Below are positions 16,523 through 24,234 of a stretch of 64,000 nt of DNA, piece after piece. A program made the position numbers and the translations under genes. Every line of letters starts with the position of its first letter. Position 1 is the stretch's first letter. The notes below the pieces were generated by a model. It was given only the letters and a program-made list of their open reading frames with translations. It searched no databases and was not told the DNA's origin. The DNA is from Candidatus Poribacteria bacterium (GTDB lineage: Bacteria > Poribacteria > WGA-4E > WGA-3G), in NCBI GenBank assembly GCA_022821965.1, contig JAJECN010000002.1, positions 124,001 to 188,000 of the forward strand, read 5' to 3'.

Positions 16523-16548
16523 CTCTAACGCACAACAGTGAGTTAGAG
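16523..16548. repeat. Inverted repeat and hairpin-family sequence between two dehydrogenase genes
   Basis: CTCTAAC (16523-16529) pairs with GTTAGAG (16542-16548). Just to the right, GCGAGTAAAACTCGTTCCTAC (near 16567-16587) belongs to the GTAGGAACG hairpin family also seen near 4376. Confidence 0.45.
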
Positions 16549-16607
16549 ACCTAACTTTGAAGCGTCGCGAGTAAAACTCGTTCCTACAAGGCACAGTTGT
16601 ACAACAG

Positions 16608-17864
16608 TTAGATGCCTAACCCTTCGTCAATCTCGCGCTGATATGTATTGATTGATTCATCCAGCATCTGATCCATCTGAACGATTTGCCCCGTTGCACC
16701 GGACTCAAGAATTGCGTAGGAGACAGCGACAGAACGGGTGCCTTGATAGGCATCGACTTCAACTTCACGGTTTTCGGCAATAACTTCAGCAAATTCACCA
16801 TATTCAATAGCAATATTTTTAGCGTCTCCTTGCGTAAACGTGTAGTTCCACAATCGGTCGCCGCCGAAAAGGGCTGCTGTGACAGCATCTAAGCGAAAGT
16901 CTGGGACGAGATCCAAGAGTCGCTCGTCGTTAATTGTTTCCTGTCCATCAACATTGAGGGTGATAATTCCACCGCTCCGATCGCCAGGGAGCGTCATAGA
17001 GCCACGAGAACCGTGAATTTTTCGGAGCCAACCCCCTTGTCCCCATGCCGCGTGCTCCTCAATATATTGCCCGACAACGCCGCTTTTGAAAGTCAGTGTT
17101 GCATAGGCGGCGTCCTCCGCTGTTGCCTCAAATTCAGCGGGCATCTCGCGCTGCCATTTTGTATAGACACCGGCGGGGTTAGAACCAGATTCACCGGTCA
17201 CTGCGGCAGAATTATGCCGGATAGGTTCATGAAGACGGGTTTGCGCGTAGACAGTATCAATTTCGCCGAGTAGATACTCCATCATGTCAGCATAGTGAAC
17301 GCCGACGTCAAGCAACACACCACTTTGATCCTTTTGGTGTCGCCAGACGGAGATAGTCATACGGTTTGCGCCACCAATTGCATGGTGGATGAGGAAACGT
17401 GGGGTACCGATGACTTCCGCATCCAGCAGTGCCTTGGCAAGCCGATTCATCGGATCGCGTCGATAGTTCTCAGCAACGCTGAGGATTGCATCAGAAGCAT
17501 CAGCCGCACGACGAATGAGATTGCACGCCCGAACGGTCAACCCCATCGGCTTTTCAACCATAGTATGCCAACCGCGTTCAAGGGTTTCAACAGCGACGGT
17601 GTGATGATACGGTGGTGTGGTAGTCACATCTACAGCATCTACGCCGACTTCAGCGAGTTCTTCCAGACTCCCAACAACAGCAGGCTTTTGACCGAAACGT
17701 TCTTCTGCCTGTGCCGCGAGTGACTCAGCATTGTCAAGAACCGGATCACAAGCACCGACAAGGTCAAAACGTGTCCACCCTACCCGATGGAGTTCTGCCA
17801 ATCCGTACATGTGTCGGTGTCCCATCCCGCCACATCCAACAATTGCCAATCTAATTTTATCCAT
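16608..17864 (-). CDS. Gfo/Idh/MocA family oxidoreductase
   Basis: A 418-residue protein with Rossmann start LAIVGCGGMGHRHMYGLAEL, EKP motif (HTMVEKPMGLTV) and a conserved LLDVGVHYADMMEYL segment in the substrate domain (D and H candidates for catalysis). GGGGGAT precedes the ATG. Third dehydrogenase of the cluster. It is longer than its neighbours because of an extended substrate domain and C-terminal tail. The reaction is likely NAD(P)-linked oxidation of a sugar derivative; the substrate is not identifiable. Confidence 0.9.
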   Translation of the reverse strand: MDKIRLAIVGCGGMGHRHMYGLAELHRVGWTRFDLVGACDPVLDNAESLAAQAEERFGQKPAVVGSLEELAEVGVDAVDVTTTPPYHHTVAVETLERGWHTMVEKPMGLTVRACNLIRRAADASDAILSVAENYRRDPMNRLAKALLDAEVIGTPRFLIHHAIGGANRMTISVWRHQKDQSGVLLDVGVHYADMMEYLLGEIDTVYAQTRLHEPIRHNSAAVTGESGSNPAGVYTKWQREMPAEFEATAEDAAYATLTFKSGVVGQYIEEHAAWGQGGWLRKIHGSRGSMTLPGDRSGGIITLNVDGQETINDERLLDLVPDFRLDAVTAALFGGDRLWNYTFTQGDAKNIAIEYGEFAEVIAENREVEVDAYQGTRSVAVSYAILESGATGQIVQMDQMLDESINTYQREIDEGLGI

Positions 17865-17909
17865 GTTATCCCCCTGCTGCTGACGGTGCGTCTTGTAAGC
17901 ACCCTCCGT

Positions 17910-19418
17910 TTAATCAAGGACCGCTTCTAACCGCTTAAGATCAACTTCCATTTGGGTCGCATTATCTTGGTACATTTGGGAACGCTTAAGGACCTTATTC
18001 GCATATCTTTTACCTCTGCTGATAAGCGGACCGCGTATTTTCACCTTACCGGGACCGACGTTATACGCGCCGAGTGCCAAAGTCAAATTATTCAAATGTT
18101 TTTTATAAAGCATCTTGAAATAAGTTAAACCAGCGTGCAAGTTTTTGTTCGGATCAAATCGCTCATCTATGTTCGGATCAAAATTCGGCTTGCGTTTATT
18201 TTTGTATTGTGGCACCTTGAGCCCAAGCTCCTTTGCCGCAGCAGGCATTAGCTGCATCAACCCTGCTGCTCCATTCTTCGACACAGCGAGTGGGTTAAAG
18301 TTCGACTCAGTGTGAATGATGGCAAGCATGAGTTCGACATCAATGTCATATTCTTTTGAGATTTGGACACTCTTGTATACGGAATCTGTCCGCTTTGATT
18401 GTCGTGTTTGAATTGCTGATTCCGCTACTGGTGGTTGCGTCGTTATACCGTCTGTAATCTGAGGTCTTTGTGAGGTAAACTGCGTTCCATCATTCGATTT
18501 TTGTGAAATAGATTGCTCTCCGCCAAAATACATCCCCACTGAAGCGAGATGTTTACGGTCAAAATCACCGTGATTGAGATAGGTGTAATGGAACTGTTTT
18601 CCCAATTGGTTCAGTGAAAACCCGATGCTCCAAGACTGCGGGAGGGTTTTGTCGGTAAAGGAGAACGCTGAACCGAACCGAGCCATAATTGACGCATTCC
18701 CGACTTCTACACTCGTTCCGAAACCGGGGGTGGTAATATCAAAGCGATTATGCCATCGAATAATTGGATGGGGAGTTAAGACCGCACCGAATGCAAGCTG
18801 CTGGTCGAAAGTTTGCAAAACCTGTCCATTTTGGTGACGAATGGTTACACCAGAAATATCGCGGAACCGGACACCGAGAGCAAGGTAGGAATTAACGTCT
18901 GTTACCACACCGACATCATAATTTTGTGCCCAAAGGCTACCGTGATACGGGGCACGACTATATCCTGTGCTTGCACCGAGTTGTAAAGTTCCGAATTTCC
19001 TTGCATAAGAAAACAGTGCCTGATTGTTACCAAGCTCAAAACTACCGATCGGGTTCGCGGTGTGCTCCACGAGAAATCGGTCGCTGCTATTTAAATCCAA
19101 GAAATTTACACCGAATGTGCCAATCGGTTTAATAGGATATGCGAGAGAAACTGCACCTTGGGACAGGTCATAGATGAGGTTTCCGCGTTGCAACGTCGCA
19201 AGCCCGGCGGGATTCCAGAGTGGGCTTGTGGCATCATCTGCGCTGCTGATAAACGCGCCGCTCAGTCCAAGCCCACGCGTTCCAACCTCAGGTCTTAGAT
19301 TGGGTGGATTTGATAATGTGCTTGTTTGACTCAGGAGATACGCTACTAAAAGAAGAACAGACGCTATGAGGAGCCAACCCCGTTTACGGTATAATAAGGT
19401 ATTTAGTTGGTTTTTCAC
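17910..19418 (-). CDS. Outer-membrane-barrel-like domain fused to SLT lytic transglycosylase
   Basis: About 502 residues from GTG 19418, which opens with a signal anchor (KRGWLLIASVLLLVAYLL). The N-terminal ~300 residues carry the start of PorV/UPF0164-type barrels (GLGLSGAFISSADDATSPLW, NPAGLATL) and alternating beta strands. After a linker (~residues 325-350) comes an SLT lysozyme-like domain: catalytic Glu in HTESNFNP, then GAAGLMQLMPAA and GAYNVGPGKV. It should cleave peptidoglycan glycan strands. The start is uncertain: an ATG at 19490 overlaps the upstream peptidase gene by 107 nt, the GTG by 35. The overlap suggests translational coupling. Confidence 0.82.
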   Translation of the reverse strand: MKNQLNTLLYRKRGWLLIASVLLLVAYLLSQTSTLSNPPNLRPEVGTRGLGLSGAFISSADDATSPLWNPAGLATLQRGNLIYDLSQGAVSLAYPIKPIGTFGVNFLDLNSSDRFLVEHTANPIGSFELGNNQALFSYARKFGTLQLGASTGYSRAPYHGSLWAQNYDVGVVTDVNSYLALGVRFRDISGVTIRHQNGQVLQTFDQQLAFGAVLTPHPIIRWHNRFDITTPGFGTSVEVGNASIMARFGSAFSFTDKTLPQSWSIGFSLNQLGKQFHYTYLNHGDFDRKHLASVGMYFGGEQSISQKSNDGTQFTSQRPQITDGITTQPPVAESAIQTRQSKRTDSVYKSVQISKEYDIDVELMLAIIHTESNFNPLAVSKNGAAGLMQLMPAAAKELGLKVPQYKNKRKPNFDPNIDERFDPNKNLHAGLTYFKMLYKKHLNNLTLALGAYNVGPGKVKIRGPLISRGKRYANKVLKRSQMYQDNATQMEVDLKRLEAVLD

Positions 19419-20172
19419 TTCTGTCTTTGTACCTAATTTCAAAATGTAAATGGGGTCCTGTTGAAATACCGGTATTCCCGGAAAGACCAATTACTTGCCC
19501 CTTGGAGACGGTTTGGCCCTTTTTCACCCGAATACGAGATAAATGTCCATACCACGTGGTAAAATCGTCATCGTGTTCAATGCCTATAATTTTACCGTAT
19601 CCACCCCGCCGACCAGCAGCGATAACTCTGCCAGCTTTAGAAGCATAAACACGCGTCCCTATAGCTGCTCGGAAATCTGTACCTTCATGAAACTGATATT
19701 TACCCGTTACAGGATGAGGACGGTAACCGTATCTTGAAGTAACAACCAAAGGTACCCGAAGGGGCTTTCCAAAACTGGGACTGCCATCCTGTCGGATGCG
19801 AATTCTTGTGCCAATCTGGAGGCTGCGAGGTGAAGAGATACCATTGATTCTCTGAAGGTCCCGTGATTCAACGTTATGGCGACGTGCGATACTCCACAAC
19901 GTATCTCCTGCTTTTACTCGATACCAAATTCCCTCAACAGGGATAGGGGCTCCAGGAATCAGCAGCTTTTTCCCGATTTGCAACGATTCTGTTGGCTGAA
20001 TGCTATTCGCTTGGATAATTGATTTGAGAGGGACTTTATATTTCCGAGAAATGCCCCACAACGTATCTCCTTTTTTCACCAGATGCTGATGCACACCAGC
20101 ATCAAGTCTCATTCCAGAGAACGCCACCACAAACACAACAGCTATAGAAATATGAATTAACTTCCTCTTCAT
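19384..20172 (-). CDS. M23 peptidase with two LysM domains
   Basis: A 262-residue secreted murein hydrolase. The start is at 20172 (SD AGGG, seven bases upstream) giving signal peptide MKRKLIHISIAVVFVVAFSG. Two LysM domains follow (HLVKKGDTLWGISRKYKV and YRVKAGDTLWSIARRHNV), then an M23 zinc peptidase with H-x-x-x-D (FHEGTDF) and HLHF. The family cuts peptide cross-links in peptidoglycan or acts as an activator of amidases. Its 3' end overlaps the transglycosylase gene, so the two wall enzymes are probably made together. Confidence 0.92.
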   Translation of the reverse strand: MKRKLIHISIAVVFVVAFSGMRLDAGVHQHLVKKGDTLWGISRKYKVPLKSIIQANSIQPTESLQIGKKLLIPGAPIPVEGIWYRVKAGDTLWSIARRHNVESRDLQRINGISSPRSLQIGTRIRIRQDGSPSFGKPLRVPLVVTSRYGYRPHPVTGKYQFHEGTDFRAAIGTRVYASKAGRVIAAGRRGGYGKIIGIEHDDDFTTWYGHLSRIRVKKGQTVSKGQVIGLSGNTGISTGPHLHFEIRYKDRSEKPTKYLIIP

Positions 20173-20265
20173 TTGATACCCTAAGACAATATAAGCAAAA
20201 GTAAATTCTAACCGCATGCCAAGCAAAGCGAACACCACTTTCAGGACAGAATTAACTTTTACAAA

Positions 20266-20796
20266 CTAATCTCTAACGGTTAGCAAAACCGTTTTTGTTT
20301 CCGAAAAAATTTGGGTGTCGGTATCAATTCCAGAGGCTCCGACTGAAACAACCTCACTAATTACCGTTACAACAAGTTGAATGACTTCAACTTGAACGTT
20401 CTCTCCATTTAGCGTCTGGGGAGCAGTCCAAGTAACTGGATTTTCGCTGGAAGCGGAAAGTTCCCCAAACTGGGTAATATTCAGCCAGTTTAACGTGACA
20501 CTGGTACCTCTAACCCCTTTCACCGAAGCAGATAGTTCTACATCTTCACCAGGTTCCACCGTTTTCTGTGTAACGGTGATCTTTACGTCAAGATCGGTAA
20601 CCTGCTCCGTCGTCTCCGCAGCATCCGGGTTTTCTGTAAGTTCAACGATATCATTAGTGGCTTCACTATCTACTGCCGTTGTATCTGTCTCGGACACAGG
20701 ATTGTTTAGGTTGCTACCGCCGCAACTCGCGAAACTTAATACGAAACCCACTACGAGAATGTAAAAAAATATTCCAAGGAACCGATATACTCTCAT
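20266..20796 (-). CDS. Lipoprotein with Ig-like C-terminal domain
   Basis: A 176-residue protein. Signal peptide with lipobox SFASC, a long acidic Ser/Thr/Glu-rich linker (residues ~28-70), then a beta-rich domain (KITVTQKTVEPGEDVELSAS) resembling bacterial Ig-like folds. SD GGAGAGG. No enzyme motif; function unknown. It lies directly upstream of the M23/SLT pair on the same strand and could assist in wall or outer-membrane assembly, which is inference from position only. Confidence 0.72.
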   Translation of the reverse strand: MRVYRFLGIFFYILVVGFVLSFASCGGSNLNNPVSETDTTAVDSEATNDIVELTENPDAAETTEQVTDLDVKITVTQKTVEPGEDVELSASVKGVRGTSVTLNWLNITQFGELSASSENPVTWTAPQTLNGENVQVEVIQLVVTVISEVVSVGASGIDTDTQIFSETKTVLLTVRD

Positions 20797-20934
20797 GGTA
20801 CCATCCTCTCCTCATATTCAGGTCAGTGAAAACACTTATACAGGGCATGCCCAATAGAACATTTATTTCCACTAACAGAAACGGATAAGAAGGGAGTTTG
20901 GTTACAACAATCAAGTAGGTTTGGAAATAGAATG

Positions 20935-20963
20935 TTAGGCTGAGACGAACTTTCTCAGCCTAA
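20935..20963 (-). terminator. Terminator of cytochrome c gene
   Basis: TTAGGCTGAGA (20935-20945) and TCTCAGCCTAA (20953-20963) form a perfect 11-bp stem with a 7-nt loop, 15 nt past the cytochrome stop. The T content on the minus-strand side is modest. Confidence 0.7.
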
Positions 20964-20977
20964 ATATTTCTTTATTT

Positions 20978-21769
20978 TTACAAGTTTTCTAATTCTTGGC
21001 GCAAGAATGCAAGAATGTCCGCGATGTCTTGGTCACTGAGGATATCGGGTGCGTAGAATGGCATAAGAAAACCACCACCGCGAATCTTGGTAGCCCAACG
21101 CGCCATCGCTGCGTCAATATTGCGAGGTGCTCTGGAACGGATAACTTGCGACCCGATACCGGCTTTGAAAGGGGTCGGATGACAGACGACACAAGCGCGT
21201 CCAAAAAGTTCCCATCCCTTTTGTGCATCGCCACTCATCGCGGCGAGTTTCTCACCCGCTGCCTTTTTCGCATCTTCATCCAGCATCGCAATTTCAAACT
21301 CGGGACCTTTGTTGTCCCCAGAGATAAATTCAAAATAAGCCATGAGTGCTTCAGCATGTTCCGCTGGAATCGCGGTAGGATTCACTTTGTCATGGGGGAC
21401 CCGCTGTAAGAAATGCTCGTAACAGAACCCTCCGCCACCTGCTGCGCGTGCGAAATCTGCGCCTTTGATCATCCCACCCTTTGCTTCTCCGCGGTGTGGA
21501 ACACCGACGACACTGTGCCCTGCACGAATCAAACCGTCTGGGTTTGCTTTGTCATCGAAATCAGCGTGGCAGTTTGCACAGGAAAGCCCAGTCGCGTAAC
21601 CCTGTTTATTACCGGCTGTTGTTTTAATTGTTCCTTTAAAAGTTGGATCGTGGAAAAGTTCGCGTCCCAGCTTTGCTTTGTCCGACATTTGTGACATTTG
21701 GGCATGTGCCAGAAGGATAAATCCTATAATCAAAACACTGCAAAGGGAAAACGAAACAAATTTACGCAT
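20978..21769 (-). CDS. Di-haem c-type cytochrome
   Basis: A 263-residue exported protein with signal peptide (FSLCSVLIIGFILLAHA) and two haem motifs, CANCH (64-68) and CVVCH (193-197). The second half ends in a typical cytochrome-c tail (GGGFLMPFYAPDILSDQDIADILAFL) with a candidate Met ligand. Probably a periplasmic electron carrier or the electron-accepting subunit of a dehydrogenase; no partner enzyme is adjacent. SD AAAGGAG. Strong promoter 32-60 nt upstream and strong terminator, so it is a single-gene unit. Confidence 0.88.
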   Translation of the reverse strand: MRKFVSFSLCSVLIIGFILLAHAQMSQMSDKAKLGRELFHDPTFKGTIKTTAGNKQGYATGLSCANCHADFDDKANPDGLIRAGHSVVGVPHRGEAKGGMIKGADFARAAGGGGFCYEHFLQRVPHDKVNPTAIPAEHAEALMAYFEFISGDNKGPEFEIAMLDEDAKKAAGEKLAAMSGDAQKGWELFGRACVVCHPTPFKAGIGSQVIRSRAPRNIDAAMARWATKIRGGGFLMPFYAPDILSDQDIADILAFLRQELENL

Positions 21770-21800
21770 TATGAATCTCCTTTTGATACATATTCAAAAT

Positions 21801-21829
21801 ATTTTATCAAAGATATAATTTATTGTCAA
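21801..21829 (-). promoter_or_regulatory. Promoter of cytochrome c gene
   Basis: On the minus strand: TTGACA (21829-21824), 17 bp, TAAAAT (21806-21801). Very close to the housekeeping consensus. Confidence 0.7.
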
Positions 21830-21895
21830 TGGAAAATTCAGGTTTTTTTATGTTGAATATTATACACTGTATAGCTTCAACGCTCCAAAAGACAT

Positions 21896-22459
21896 TTAGG
21901 TTGACTCCAAAACAGCAATGTAGGGTAAATTCCGATACTGTTGTGCATAGTCAAGTCCATATCCAACAACGAAGGCATCCGGAATTTCAAAGCCGATATA
22001 ATCGATAGCAACAGATACTTCACGTTGAACAGGCTTATCAAGCAGTGTGCAAACCTTAACAGTTTTCGGATTCAACACCTCGAGATGTTCATGTAGAAAC
22101 TCCAAAGTCCGTCCTGTATCAACAATATCCTCCACAATCAGGATATGCCGCTGTTTAAGGTAATCACTACCACCACGAATAAGTTGAACTGCTGATGGTT
22201 TTGTGCTATTGTGGTAACTCACAAGTTGCACAAATTCAAAGCGAAGTGCGACTTCTCTGCCCTGATCCGCAAGTTGTGCCCTAAAGATGGCGCGCGCAAG
22301 GTCTGCGAAAAACAGAACACTTCCCCTAAGCACACCAAGTAAGACCAATTCTTGGTCCTCGTAATCAGTAAATATCTGAGCACCAAGTTCCTGAATTCGG
22401 CTCTGGAGGCGGGATTCGGATATAAGAACAGATTCAGAGAGAGGTTTCGTCGCTGACAT
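21896..22459 (-). CDS. hpt: Hypoxanthine phosphoribosyltransferase
   Basis: A 187-residue purine-salvage enzyme converting hypoxanthine or guanine plus PRPP to IMP or GMP. The PRPP loop is ILIVEDIVDTGRTL; LLGVLRGSVLFFADL and GFEIPDAFVVGYGLDY are further family signatures. The start MSATKPLSES at 22459 lies inside the end of tilS (26-nt overlap), indicating translational coupling; longer starts would run deeper into tilS. The tilS-hpt order is conserved in many bacteria. Confidence 0.93.
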   Translation of the reverse strand: MSATKPLSESVLISESRLQSRIQELGAQIFTDYEDQELVLLGVLRGSVLFFADLARAIFRAQLADQGREVALRFEFVQLVSYHNSTKPSAVQLIRGGSDYLKQRHILIVEDIVDTGRTLEFLHEHLEVLNPKTVKVCTLLDKPVQREVSVAIDYIGFEIPDAFVVGYGLDYAQQYRNLPYIAVLEST

Positions 22460-23921
22460 AACGTAAATAAAGATATTGCTGCGTACCCGGCTGAATCTTG
22501 AACCGCTCACTGGTGGTATAGCCAACGATCCAGAGGATTTCATCGCCACAAACAAGTAGTGGGACGCTACCCCGTTCATAGCGAGGCACTTTAGCGTCCA
22601 TCAAAAAATCCTTAAGCTTTTTTGTTCCCCGCATACCGTAGGGTTGAAACCGATCGCCTTGCCGTCGATTGCGTACCGTGAGCAGTAATGTTTCTGGAGA
22701 TGGATTTGCAAACATCTCCTTTAACTTTTCATAATCGAACACTGCTTCAAATTTTCCGTCCGGTAACTCAGGTGTTTCAAGAGATTGGATATGACCCAGT
22801 TCTACGGTGATTTCTGCTTTTAAAGCAGTAATGGACACTTTACCCGGAACAGCGAGTGGATACGCAAAATTTTCCATCTCAACGGGAACCGGCGATCTGC
22901 AACCCGCGTTCACCTCAAAGATAAGGCACTGATACGCACGTCGGAATCGCAAGCCGTTCGGAAGTGCTAACACAGTATTGGGGGACTCTCTTTCGATGAT
23001 CCTTAGCATCGCTTCACAGTGTGTAAAATAGAGATCGCCCGTATACCCTGACATTTCAGCGAAACTCTGCCGCAGCACCCGTCTCTGTACCGCGATATGG
23101 TACTGCCGAAGTTTCGCGCTGTCTAAGACAACACTCTCTGACTTTATAGGTATCTCAACCTCAGTCGAATCTTGTATCCGACACGCCTCAAACGCCTCCC
23201 GCGCGACCGTATCAAGGTATTCCGATTCAGTGCCCAATACACCCGCCGTACGGCTTAATCCGGTCTTGATGTTCGGATTATAGTCCCTTTCAAGTAGCGG
23301 GATTAATTCGTGGCGGATACGGTTACGAAGATAACGTGTATCCGTGTTGGTTGAATCCTGTCGCTCCACCAGCTCCATAGATGTAAGAAACGCCTCAATC
23401 TGTTGTCTCGTAAAATCTGTAAGTGGTCGAATAAACTTGACATCTCTAACAGGAGCAATACCTTTCAATCCAGTGGTTCCGCTCCCGCGGATGAGGTTCA
23501 TCAAAACCGTCTCGGCAGTATCGTCCCGATGGTGTCCTAAAGCGACTTTGGTCGCTCGAATTTGTGTGCAGACATCTTCATAAAATTGATACCGTGCTCT
23601 ACGTGCGCTTGCCTCTACAGAAAGCTTCCACCGCTTCATCAAAAGAGGAACGTCAGCATGTCCAATGGTGCACGGTAATTCTAAGTTCGTTGCATGCTGC
23701 TGCACAAAGTCCGCATCCGCATCCGCATCCGAACGAAGACAGTGATTTAAATGAGCGACATGAAGTTGACAATTGAGTTGAGTACGTAAGGCATGTAAAC
23801 CGTATAGGAGTGCGAGAGAATCCGCACCGCCTGAGACCGCAACAACTACCGTTTCGCCATTTTCGATCATTGCGTGCCGCAAAATGAAGCGGTGCATCTG
23901 TCGCACAAAGTCGGTCGTCAT
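22434..23921 (-). CDS. tilS: tRNA(Ile)-lysidine synthetase
   Basis: A 495-residue enzyme that attaches lysine to C34 of the CAU-anticodon tRNA-Ile2, switching it from Met to Ile decoding. The PP-loop ATPase motif SGGADS is at residues 30-35; LGHHRDDTAETVLMNLIRG and the central and C-terminal TilS domains follow (MRGTKKLKDFLMDAKVPR). The start is an ATG with AAGG upstream. It is preceded 21 nt upstream by a CAT-anticodon tRNA gene on the same strand and overlaps hpt downstream. Confidence 0.95.
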   Translation of the reverse strand: MTTDFVRQMHRFILRHAMIENGETVVVAVSGGADSLALLYGLHALRTQLNCQLHVAHLNHCLRSDADADADFVQQHATNLELPCTIGHADVPLLMKRWKLSVEASARRARYQFYEDVCTQIRATKVALGHHRDDTAETVLMNLIRGSGTTGLKGIAPVRDVKFIRPLTDFTRQQIEAFLTSMELVERQDSTNTDTRYLRNRIRHELIPLLERDYNPNIKTGLSRTAGVLGTESEYLDTVAREAFEACRIQDSTEVEIPIKSESVVLDSAKLRQYHIAVQRRVLRQSFAEMSGYTGDLYFTHCEAMLRIIERESPNTVLALPNGLRFRRAYQCLIFEVNAGCRSPVPVEMENFAYPLAVPGKVSITALKAEITVELGHIQSLETPELPDGKFEAVFDYEKLKEMFANPSPETLLLTVRNRRQGDRFQPYGMRGTKKLKDFLMDAKVPRYERGSVPLLVCGDEILWIVGYTTSERFKIQPGTQQYLYLRYVSDETSL

Positions 23922-23942
23922 GAGGTTGCCTTAAAAGGGCAA

Positions 23943-24016
23943 TGCCGGTGCGGAGATTCGAACTCCGGACAGCACGATTATGAGTCGTGTGCTCTGAACC
24001 CCTGAGCTACACCGGC
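23943..24016 (-). tRNA. tRNA with CAT anticodon (Met-elongator or Ile2)
   Basis: A 74-nt cloverleaf: acceptor GCCGGTG/CACCGGC, D arm GCTC...GAGC, anticodon arm CACGA-CTCATAA-TCGTG, T arm CGGAG-TTCGAAT-CTCCG, discriminator A. G1-C72 pairing excludes initiator tRNA. The anticodon core CGACTCATAATCG equals that of E. coli tRNA-Ile2, but acceptor bases do not decide between Met and lysidine-modified Ile2. No CCA is encoded. Confidence 0.9.
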
Positions 24017-24061
24017 AGATGTCTGGATGGACTTATGAATTCTACTCCAGTATCTTTATTA

Positions 24062-24090
24062 AGTATAACACACGTGATAAAAAAAGTCAA
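24062..24090 (-). promoter_or_regulatory. Promoter of the tRNA(CAT)-tilS-hpt unit
   Basis: On the minus strand: TTGACT (24090-24085), 17 bp, TATACT (24067-24062); about 40 nt before the tRNA 5' end. No other promoter is obvious before tilS. Confidence 0.68.
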
Positions 24091-24234
24091 ATGTTTTTTA
24101 ACTTGTCAGAAACATCAGAAGCCCTGCTATTTTAGACGGACGGGGCAGATTTCCTCCGTTATTATCTCGTTTTTTCGGGGATCTGACACCTGCTTCAGCA
24201 CCATTACCCACCTATGAGATGACTCCGAGACATT

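Noticed and set aside
23943-24016. Second initiator tRNA
   Set aside because: G1-C72 is paired and the anticodon stem lacks the three G-C pairs; only 26348-26421 fits an initiator.
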